7,443 nt of DNA from an uncultured Verrucomicrobiales bacterium. GTDB taxonomy: Bacteria > Verrucomicrobiota > Verrucomicrobiia > Verrucomicrobiales > DEV007. The DNA lies in the NCBI GenBank assembly GCA_937893785.1, contig CALCSP010000528.1, positions 1-7,443 of the forward strand, read 5' to 3'. The notes under the pieces are model-generated. The model did not search any database. It was not told the origin of the DNA and saw nothing but the letters and a program-made list of their open reading frames with translations. Position 1 is the stretch's first letter. Every line of letters starts with the position of its first letter. Made by a program: the position numbers and the translations under genes. Of this stretch, positions 1 to 5,147 are shown in pieces.

Positions 1-301
1 CTTCGCCGGTGGTGCGTTTGACGAGTTCTCCGACATAAGCCTTATCAGTGTGTTTGCCCATGAAGGGACGGTTCCAGTATTCAATGTGGGTGATGCCGAG
101 TTTCTCTTTTGCCAGTGCAGGGTAGTCGAGGTGCTTAAGTTTTTTTCCATTAAGCCAGCGGTGAAAAGTGTATTCCTGAATCCCGATCTGGAATCGGTTT
201 GGGTCATCCTTGTCGGCGGCAATGCCGTTAGGGGAGAGGGCGATGGCACTGCTTCCGAGTGCGGCTGTGCGGATAAAGTGACGTCTTGAGAAGTTATGCA
301 T
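1..301 (-). CDS. Tat-exported sugar phosphate isomerase/epimerase-like protein (3' end cut by window)
   Basis: Only the first 100 codons are inside the window; the frame is still open at base 1. The ATG at 301-299 is followed by SRRHFI (residues 5-10), a good twin-arginine motif, then a short Ala/Ser/Leu-rich stretch and a plausible cleavage site after IAA (residue 29). This predicts folded export through the Tat pathway. The mature part begins RFQIGIQEYTF and continues with LDYPALAKEKLGITHIEYWN (residues 58-77). That pattern is typical of the xylose-isomerase-like TIM-barrel family (AP_endonuc_2 type): first beta strand, first helix, then a strand ending in E-Y. Family members act on sugars or sugar derivatives, and exported versions are common in Verrucomicrobiota and Planctomycetota. 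The substrate cannot be told, because the metal-binding residues lie in the missing C-terminal part. No clear Shine-Dalgarno sequence precedes the ATG. The gene lies 99 bp downstream of the small membrane protein gene. Family assignment is fairly sure; function is inference. Confidence 0.8.
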   Translation of the reverse strand, partial: MHNFSRRHFIRTAALGSSAIALSPNGIAADKDDPNRFQIGIQEYTFHRWLNGKKLKHLDYPALAKEKLGITHIEYWNRPFMGKHTDKAYVGELVKRTTGE

Positions 302-367
302 GTTATATATTTTGCAGGTAAATTTTGGAAAGTGGAAGCCTGTTTTTTACAAGGCAGGGTGTCATTT

Positions 368-393
368 GTTGATTGTCGGTCAATCGACTTTTT
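368..393 (+). terminator. Hairpin plus T5 tract, plus-strand orientation
   Basis: The arms GTTGATTG (368-375) and CAATCGAC (381-388) pair over 8 bp with one G-U wobble around the loop TCGGT, and TTTTT follows at 389-393. This has the shape of a rho-independent terminator for plus-strand transcription. No plus-strand gene is visible upstream, so it may instead block antisense transcription or simply form a stem in the minus-strand mRNA between the membrane protein gene and the isomerase gene. On the minus strand the stem is not followed by a U-tract. The shape is seen directly; the function is uncertain. Confidence 0.35.
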
Positions 394-400
394 GTGAGGG

Positions 401-673
401 CTAATCGCCACTGCTGCCGGAGCTTCCATCCCAGCCGCCTTTGCGTTGCCAGTCTTTTCCGTATTTTTTTTTACAACGGCGTTTATCCCATATGGATAAT
501 GCCACAAACCCGACAGGGATGCATAAGGTAAAGAACATTGCGGCATTTCCCCAGATAAGGCTGACAGCCAGCAGGACCAGAGTACAGATACCCATAACCC
601 AATAGCCAATGGCTCCAATCAATCTAGTGAACTGGACGATGGTATAGGGCTTTTCTATGGGATTCATTTCCAC
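401..673 (-). CDS. Small two-helix membrane protein of unknown function
   Basis: I do not recognise a family. The 90-residue product has a short polar N-terminus, a hydrophobic segment at about residues 18-41 and a second at about 44-62. A tight WGN turn separates them, so a membrane hairpin is expected. A strongly basic stretch follows (DKRRCKKKYGKDWQRK, residues 63-78), which by the positive-inside rule puts both ends in the cytoplasm. The protein ends in a Gly/Ser/Asp tail, GGWDGSSGSSGD. I chose the GTG start at 673-671 because a GAGG lies 9 nt upstream; the ATG two codons later (667-665) would place that GAGG 15 nt away and is the alternative. The gene follows the propeller gene by only 37 bp with no terminator seen between them, so they may share a transcript. 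Coding status is supported by the coherent membrane pattern, the ribosome site and the fit to the gene string. The function is unknown. Confidence 0.65.
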   Translation of the reverse strand: MEMNPIEKPYTIVQFTRLIGAIGYWVMGICTLVLLAVSLIWGNAAMFFTLCIPVGFVALSIWDKRRCKKKYGKDWQRKGGWDGSSGSSGD

Positions 674-682
674 AAGATGAGG

Positions 683-686
683 CCTC
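683..686 (-). promoter_or_regulatory. Ribosome binding site GAGG deciding the GTG start at 673
   Basis: Read on the minus strand, GAGG lies 9 nt before the GTG at 673. It is the only recognisable Shine-Dalgarno-like site before any of the three complete genes; the LRR and propeller genes have none. It lies inside the palindrome GAGGCCTC, so the match could be chance. Confidence 0.4.
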
Positions 687-710
687 AGGGGCTCGCCGAG
701 TAGTGAAATT

Positions 711-1649
711 CTATTTCAATGCAGCGAGTTTTTTCCGAACCATAGCGGACTGCTCGTCATTGAGGACCTGCCAGCAGGCGAGCCCGTTTCCGACCAGTTC
801 AAATTCATTGAACTCCCAGACCACCTTTTTGTCCTTGGTTATCTCGAATATTTGCGGGTTGTCCGGACCGGCATGGCAGTTGCCTACGATGTAGTTGCCG
901 TTTTCCTGCTCCTGTAGGCAGGTCATCCACTTCAGCTTGATATCCGTCCCCGGAACCTGACCTTTGACTTCCCAGGCAACTTTTTTATCCGGAGTGACCT
1001 CGACGATGCTGTTACCACTTCCGGATGCAATTAGGGTGTTGCCGCTTTTGAGGCGGATTGCCCCGTAAACACGCGTCTTGATTAGGTAATCCCATACGAC
1101 ATTGCCTTGCCTGTCATATTCGGTGACGACGCCTGGGTTCTCTGAGCACACCAGCCAGTTTCCCTTGGGTGTTTGCCGAACCCAGCGGGTGGACTGAGTG
1201 CCACCTTTCTTTAGGGGGAATTGATGAACGAGCTTGCCGGAGTTATCCACTTCGATGATGCGTCCGACACCACTCTCGACAATGACGGTGTTGCCGTTTG
1301 GCATTCGGGCGAACGCGTGCACGTCTACACGTTTTCCCTGGTTCCCGTTGCTCTTTGCGCAGTCGTATTCCCAGACAACTTTCTGATCGAGGGTAATTTC
1401 TTTCAGTGTAGTCCAAGTGTCGTGGAAGAGGATGTTGCCGTTTGCCAGTAGGTGGACATCATGGTGACCGGTGTGCCCGCGCTTTGGGCCAGCAGTCTTA
1501 TGTTGCCAGATGGGATTTCCTTCAGCATCACAAATAGCTAGGATGTTCTTGCCGTAGGAGGCGCCAACCAGAACGAGGCGCTCTGCCTGGACGGTCAAGC
1601 TGCTCAACGAGAAAATAAATGCGGCAATGAGGAGGTTGGTTTTTTTCAT
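711..1649 (-). CDS. Secreted beta-propeller protein, arylsulfotransferase/PQQ-repeat-like
   Basis: The 312-residue product starts with a clear Sec signal peptide: MKK, a hydrophobic core, and a VQA cleavage site after residue 22. The rest is about six blades of roughly 40-48 residues. Each has the pattern NGN-x-hydrophobic, then I/V-x-E-hydrophobic, then KVVWE. The GN positions are 71, 119, 163, 203 and 251, and the KVVWE-type ends are near 90-94, 183-187, 223-227 and 275-279. The first blade carries NPIWQH at 45-50. The segment HHDVHLLANGN (62-72) resembles the His-rich blade motif of arylsulfotransferase-like propellers, and His111 in VDVHAFARMPNGN repeats the theme. No PQQ-dehydrogenase domain is present, and catalysis is not shown; the protein may only bind a ligand or partner in the periplasm. 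It is often annotated as a PQQ-binding-like repeat protein. The ATG at 1649 is set by the signal peptide; no Shine-Dalgarno sequence is seen. The fold call is strong and the role is unknown. Confidence 0.85.
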   Translation of the reverse strand: MKKTNLLIAAFIFSLSSLTVQAERLVLVGASYGKNILAICDAEGNPIWQHKTAGPKRGHTGHHDVHLLANGNILFHDTWTTLKEITLDQKVVWEYDCAKSNGNQGKRVDVHAFARMPNGNTVIVESGVGRIIEVDNSGKLVHQFPLKKGGTQSTRWVRQTPKGNWLVCSENPGVVTEYDRQGNVVWDYLIKTRVYGAIRLKSGNTLIASGSGNSIVEVTPDKKVAWEVKGQVPGTDIKLKWMTCLQEQENGNYIVGNCHAGPDNPQIFEITKDKKVVWEFNEFELVGNGLACWQVLNDEQSAMVRKKLAALK

Positions 1650-1676
1650 AGTGTGTTCGGTTCAGTTTTAAGAGCG

Positions 1677-1682
1677 ATTATA
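1677..1682 (-). promoter_or_regulatory. Candidate -10 box (TATAAT) for the propeller gene
   Basis: A perfect TATAAT, read on the minus strand, lies 27 nt before the propeller ATG, which would give a leader of about 20 nt. No good -35 hexamer lies 16-18 nt further upstream. A TTGACC is present but 34 nt away, which is too far. The position between a possible terminator and the gene fits a promoter, but the match alone is weak evidence. Confidence 0.3.
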
Positions 1683-1747
1683 GATTTGTTCAAAGTTGTG
1701 CGATCAGTGGATTCTGGGTCAAGTTGATTATGGCAATGGCTAATACC

Positions 1748-1767
1748 AAAAAATATGGTCCGCCACA
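1748..1767 (-). terminator. Short hairpin plus T6 tract downstream of the LRR gene
   Basis: On the minus strand, TGTGG (1767-1763) pairs with CCATA (1758-1754), including one G-U pair, around the tetraloop CGGA. TTTTTT (1753-1748) follows at once. It starts 10 nt after the LRR stop codon, the usual place for an intrinsic terminator. The 5-bp stem is short and not GC-rich, so it may be leaky. Confidence 0.4.
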
Positions 1768-1777
1768 GATTATTGAA

Positions 1778-4700
1778 TCAGGGAAGCTCTGCGATGGCTC
1801 TTAGGGGCCTATCATTCCAGAACGCTCCCCATCCCTGTGCTCCGGGTTGATAATACACCGTTGCGGGGGAGTTGTTGAAAACCCCAGTTGCCTCGGAGAT
1901 GCCTCTGCCAAGGATCTTGACCGTTATAAGTTGATTGCAGTCACTGAATGCTCCATTGCCAATGCTGCTGACATTTTCTCCAATCGTCACTTGCTTGAGT
2001 AAGCTGCAGTCTGAAAACGCAAACGTGCCGATTGTAGTGACGGTCTTCGGGATGGTGACGGACGTCAGTTTTTTACAGGAGGCAAAGGCATAATCTGCGA
2101 TAGTGACTGTGCTTGTGGGCAGGGTGATGCTTGCAAGATTAGTGCAATGGCTGAAGGCATGTGACCCAATGGCTGTGACGCTTTCCGGGATAGTGATTTC
2201 CGTTAACAAGGTGCAGTTGCGGAATGCGTTGCCATTAATGGATGTGACTCCCTCGGGTATGGTGCATGGCCCCACTTTTCCTTCGGGGCACTTGAGTAGG
2301 ATTTCCCCGGACTTGTTAAGAAGAATGCCATCTTTGCTGGAGTAAGTGCTGTTGCCGTCGGCAATATTGATGGCGGTGAGTTGTCTGCACCCATCAAAGG
2401 CGTTGCCCGCGATACTGGCAGTTACCCGGCTGATAGAGATTTCCTTGAGGCTGGCACAATCCTGAAAGGCAGCAGAGCCAATCCGGCTTACACTTACCGG
2501 CACGCTTACCTTTTCAATGCTGCTTTTGTCTCTGAATGTTCCATCACCGATGTCGTCGACTCCTTCTGCAAGAATAATTTCGGTGATGGCATTTGTTTTC
2601 AGCTGATCATTGTCAATCCATGCCGTATGACCGGTATTGATTGACGCGATCTTAATTGTTACGCTGGTCAGCGCGCTGCATCCATAAAACGGTGACAGGG
2701 AAGTTCCTGTGAGAGTCCCCGTGGAATTTCCAGTGGATATGGAGTGATTAAGGCCCTCGGGAAGGGTAATGGATTTAAGGCTTTGGCAAGAGGCGAATGC
2801 TCCATCACCGATTGTGATCAATTTCTCCGGGATTTCGAGGTCCTTGAGGAGGGTGCAATTGGCAAAGGCATATTTTCCGATAGTAGTCACGTTTGTGCCA
2901 AACTTGATTCCTGTTAAGCTAACGCATCCCATAAAAAGCTGATCGGCAATTGCTGTTATAGGGGAGGGAAGTTCAATGGTTTGCAGACTGGTGCATTCTC
3001 TGAAGGCACTGCTACCAACTGAAGATAGCTTGGAGGGAAGGCTGAGTTGCTTGAGGTTGCTGCACCCGCGAAAGGCTCCACTGTCAATTGTGGTCAAACT
3101 TTCGGGGAAAATAATATTTTCCAAAGAGGAACAATCTCGAAATGTATCACCGCCAATACTGGTTACTCCTTCTCCGAAAATGACCTCTTTGATACCAGTG
3201 GTTCCCAGATCTGCATTATTGATCCATCTCGTGTGATTACCGTTGGTCATAGATACCATGATGGTGACCTTTCTTAACCCGCTGCAGCCGTGAAAGGGCG
3301 AGAGGGTATTTGCTTTCTCCGTAATGGCAGAGGTGGAAATGGTGTGATTGATACCGTCAGGAATGATGATGCTTTCAAGGCTTTGGCAGGAGGCGAATGC
3401 CCCCGCTCCGAAGGTGGTGACTGTATCCGGAATGGAAAGTTCACGGAGCTGTGAGCACCCATTGAAAGCATAGTTGCCAATATTCGTGATTGATTTACCC
3501 AGTGATGTGCTGGTCAGGCTTTCACAACCAGCAAAGGTGAACTCCTGAATATTGGTTACGGGGTCTGGTATATTAATTTGTTTGAGCCCGCGGCAATTCC
3601 TGAAAGCAGCAATGCCAATTGTCGAGAGTTTTCCGGGTAGTGTCAGGCTGTCCAAGTTGGTACATTCTTCAAACGCATTGTTGCCGATCGAAGTGAGTTT
3701 TGCAGGCATTGAGACACCGGTTATTGAGGTGCATCCACTAAAGGCATGGTTGCCGATACTCGTTAGGTTAGCTGAAAGAGAAATGCTTTTGAGGCTTTTG
3801 CACCCATGGAATACATATTTATCGATTGTGGTGACTCCCGAAGGGATGCTGGCACTTTCAAGTGCCTGACAAAAAGCAAAGGCTGAGGAGCCTAGGCTGG
3901 TGAGATGTTGCGGGAGCTTAAGTGTTTTCAGTGAAGTGCATTCACGAAATGCATCATTGCGGATATTGGAGACTCCATCAGGCAGGGTGATTGATGTCAG
4001 TGACGCGCACCGATAAAAGGCGGCTGTGCCAATTTCAGTGACCGAGGGAGGGGCCTGATAGTCACCTTTTCGTGTTTGTGGGCATTTTATAAGGACTTGG
4101 CCAGCCTTATTGAAGAGTACTCCGTCGATACTTGCAAAGGTGCCGTTTTTTTCAGTGACCGTGATTGTTTCAAGATTGGTGCAGCCATCAAAAGCCGCAT
4201 GTGAAATATTGTTTACAGCATCGGGTATGGTGATTTCAGTGAAGCGGTTGCAGCCATGAAACGCCATTGCTTCAATTCTGTTGAGGGTGTCTGGCAAGAT
4301 CAAAGGTTCCAGATTAGCGCAGTGATAGAATGCTCCTTCACCGATAGTTGTAAGGCTTTTGCCGAGAGTGATTTTGTTGAGTTTATCGCAACCGTAAAAG
4401 GCATACCTGCCGATGCTTGTCAGCTGATCTGGAAGGTTCAGGATGGTCAGACTCTTGCAATCATAGAATGCTCCATCGCCAATGCTTTTAAGGGTTTCGG
4501 GAACGACCAAACGGGTTACTCCATCAGGGATGGCGTTTGCTGCTTTCAGTGAACTTGGCAGAGTATTGCTATCTGATGCCAGTGACCCGATGCGGCCAAC
4601 TGGGAACCCGGCAATTTTTTCCGGAAGGACCACGGTGCCGCTGGCTTTGCATTTGATGATGGTGACTAGGTTTCCTTTTATCTCCCAGGTAAAATCTCCA

Positions 4701-4978
4701 ATCGGGTTTGGCTTTAATTTGCTTAAGTCAATTTCTTCCGGGGGAGTGCTTGGTTCCGGGGGAGTGGTTGCTTCTGGGGGAGTGGTTTCTTTCGGTGTTG
4801 GGGTTTTCTTGCCGGTGGGGGGCTTTTGTTCGAGGGCATTATTCTGTTCAGGAGGCTTTGCTTGTCCGGTTTCTGTTTCTTCAGCAGGTTTGCACCCACT
4901 AAAGGAGAACAAGGCCAGAGCGAGCAGTGTGCCTAATGAAAAGAGCTTGGCAATGCCGTGAATTTCCCCGTTTTGCAT
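1778..4978 (-). CDS. Giant BspA-type leucine-rich repeat (LRR_5) lipoprotein
   Basis: The 1066-residue product is complete. Residues 1-29 are a lipoprotein signal ending in FSGC, with Cys29 as the lipidated residue; Lys at +2 fits outer-membrane sorting by the E. coli rule. A Pro/Thr/Glu-rich linker follows (about 31-90) with three TTPPE-like hexads. Next is a small beta region (FTWEIKGNLVTII, 95-107) typical of the start of BspA-like proteins, then the LRR_5 array (about 150-1037). The array has about 32 units with the core hydrophobic-P-xx-hydrophobic-TxIGxxAFxxCxxL and a strict 23-residue period. The end, VYYQPGAQGW (1041-1050), is the usual C-terminal cap of such proteins. BspA-like LRR proteins mostly serve in adhesion or protein-protein contact at the cell surface, so an enzyme is unlikely. 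Two spacer types interrupt the array (separate entries). Cys is replaced in unit 814 (TFRDK) and unit 1033 (VFNNS). The ATG at 4978 is fixed by the signal peptide; no ribosome site is visible. Confidence 0.95.
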   Translation of the reverse strand: MQNGEIHGIAKLFSLGTLLALALFSFSGCKPAEETETGQAKPPEQNNALEQKPPTGKKTPTPKETTPPEATTPPEPSTPPEEIDLSKLKPNPIGDFTWEIKGNLVTIIKCKASGTVVLPEKIAGFPVGRIGSLASDSNTLPSSLKAANAIPDGVTRLVVPETLKSIGDGAFYDCKSLTILNLPDQLTSIGRYAFYGCDKLNKITLGKSLTTIGEGAFYHCANLEPLILPDTLNRIEAMAFHGCNRFTEITIPDAVNNISHAAFDGCTNLETITVTEKNGTFASIDGVLFNKAGQVLIKCPQTRKGDYQAPPSVTEIGTAAFYRCASLTSITLPDGVSNIRNDAFRECTSLKTLKLPQHLTSLGSSAFAFCQALESASIPSGVTTIDKYVFHGCKSLKSISLSANLTSIGNHAFSGCTSITGVSMPAKLTSIGNNAFEECTNLDSLTLPGKLSTIGIAAFRNCRGLKQINIPDPVTNIQEFTFAGCESLTSTSLGKSITNIGNYAFNGCSQLRELSIPDTVTTFGAGAFASCQSLESIIIPDGINHTISTSAITEKANTLSPFHGCSGLRKVTIMVSMTNGNHTRWINNADLGTTGIKEVIFGEGVTSIGGDTFRDCSSLENIIFPESLTTIDSGAFRGCSNLKQLSLPSKLSSVGSSAFRECTSLQTIELPSPITAIADQLFMGCVSLTGIKFGTNVTTIGKYAFANCTLLKDLEIPEKLITIGDGAFASCQSLKSITLPEGLNHSISTGNSTGTLTGTSLSPFYGCSALTSVTIKIASINTGHTAWIDNDQLKTNAITEIILAEGVDDIGDGTFRDKSSIEKVSVPVSVSRIGSAAFQDCASLKEISISRVTASIAGNAFDGCRQLTAINIADGNSTYSSKDGILLNKSGEILLKCPEGKVGPCTIPEGVTSINGNAFRNCTLLTEITIPESVTAIGSHAFSHCTNLASITLPTSTVTIADYAFASCKKLTSVTIPKTVTTIGTFAFSDCSLLKQVTIGENVSSIGNGAFSDCNQLITVKILGRGISEATGVFNNSPATVYYQPGAQGWGAFWNDRPLRAIAELP
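2228..2401 (-). repeat. Type A spacer, copy 2 (residues 860-917)
   Basis: A 58-residue interval replaces the usual 23. It begins AFDGC and contains KDGILLNKSGEILLKCPEG, then resumes with IPEGVTSINGNAF. It matches copy 1 at 4022-4195. The DG-hydrophobic-L-x-N-K-x-G...LLKCP hairpin is a known feature of BspA-like arrays, probably a beta excursion out of the solenoid. Confidence 0.8.
2540..2800 (-). repeat. Type B spacer, copy 2 (residues 727-813)
   Basis: Two irregular intervals, 36 and 51 residues, occur back to back. The block starts AFASCQSL and contains LSPFYGCSAL (761-770) and HTAWIDNDQL (784-793), then returns to the array at EGVDDIGDGTF. About half its residues are the same as copy 1 at 3146-3400, in the same order. 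It is not a standard BspA element that I can name. Confidence 0.75.
3146..3400 (-). repeat. Type B spacer, copy 1 (residues 527-611)
   Basis: The intervals are 34 and 51 residues. It starts AFASCQSL, contains LSPFHGCSGL (559-568) and HTRWINNADL (582-591), and ends at EGVTSIGGDTF. It pairs with the copy at 2540-2800. The DNA at 3377-3400 and 2777-2800 matches at 23 of 24 bases, exactly 600 bp apart. Confidence 0.75.
4022..4195 (-). repeat. Type A spacer, copy 1 (residues 262-319)
   Basis: A 58-residue interval starts AFDGC and contains IDGVLFNKAGQVLIKCP (284-300), then resumes at SVTEIGTAAF. It has the same length and layout as copy 2, but the DNA is clearly diverged, so the two copies are not recent. 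Confidence 0.8.
4737..4790 (-). repeat. 18-bp tandem repeat, three copies, in the Pro/Thr linker
   Basis: On the plus strand the unit is TCCGGGGGAGTGGTTGCT with small changes, at 4737-4754, 4755-4772 and 4773-4790. It encodes three hexads of the TTPPE type in the linker between the lipid anchor and the LRR domain. The 18-bp unit keeps the frame, so copy number could vary without breaking the gene. Confidence 0.85.
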
Positions 4979-5147
4979 GCACTAATTATGGGGTCATGGG
5001 TTTTATAATGCAATGGCAGAAAATTAGTAATAACAGCGTCAAACAGAGTCACTTGCCATGAAGAGGAGGTCGCCTTTTCGGCATTATTCTGGAAGTCGAC
5101 CAAGGCTATGTGCCAGCGATGGGACTCTATGAGAACAGACGGAGATA

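Larger units (their letters stand above)
1868..4531 (-). repeat. LRR_5 repeat array, 23-codon (69 bp) period
   Basis: The AFxxC positions in the protein are 170, 193, 216, 239, 262, then 320 to 527 in steps of 23, 561, 612 to 727 in steps of 23, 763, 814, 837, 860, and 918 to 1033 in steps of 23. No unit has drifted in length except at the four spacers. The DNA is diverged between most units, so this is an old protein repeat under length selection rather than a fresh tandem duplication. Confidence 0.9.

Noticed and set aside
50..289. Plus-strand frame of 79 codons
   Set aside because: It is antisense to the isomerase-like gene, whose Tat signal and TIM-barrel pattern on the minus strand are clear.
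338..355. GCCTGT...ACAAGGC stem as a terminator
   Set aside because: The stem has a bulged base and is not followed by a T-run on either strand.
711..1649. PQQ-dependent dehydrogenase
   Set aside because: The protein is about half the length of such enzymes, has six short blades, and lacks a visible dehydrogenase active site or cytochrome motif (CxxCH).
3552..3869. Plus-strand frame of 105 codons inside the LRR array
   Set aside because: It is a shadow of the 69-bp repeat: the same period keeps stop codons out of the opposite strand.
4482..4961. Plus-strand open frame of 159 codons opposite the LRR gene start
   Set aside because: It lies wholly antisense to the lipoprotein signal, linker and first repeats. 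Its Gly/Val-rich content is just the complement of the Pro/Thr linker repeat.
5002..5042. TTGACG (5042-5037) and TATAAA (5007-5002) as a promoter for the LRR gene
   Set aside because: The two boxes are 29 bp apart, far from the usual 16-18, and TATAAA has no good -35 at the right distance. A promoter probably lies in this 169-bp gap but cannot be placed.
5080..5092. GCC-GAAAA-GGC stem as a terminator after the CotH gene
   Set aside because: The stem is only 3 bp with no U-tract on the minus strand.
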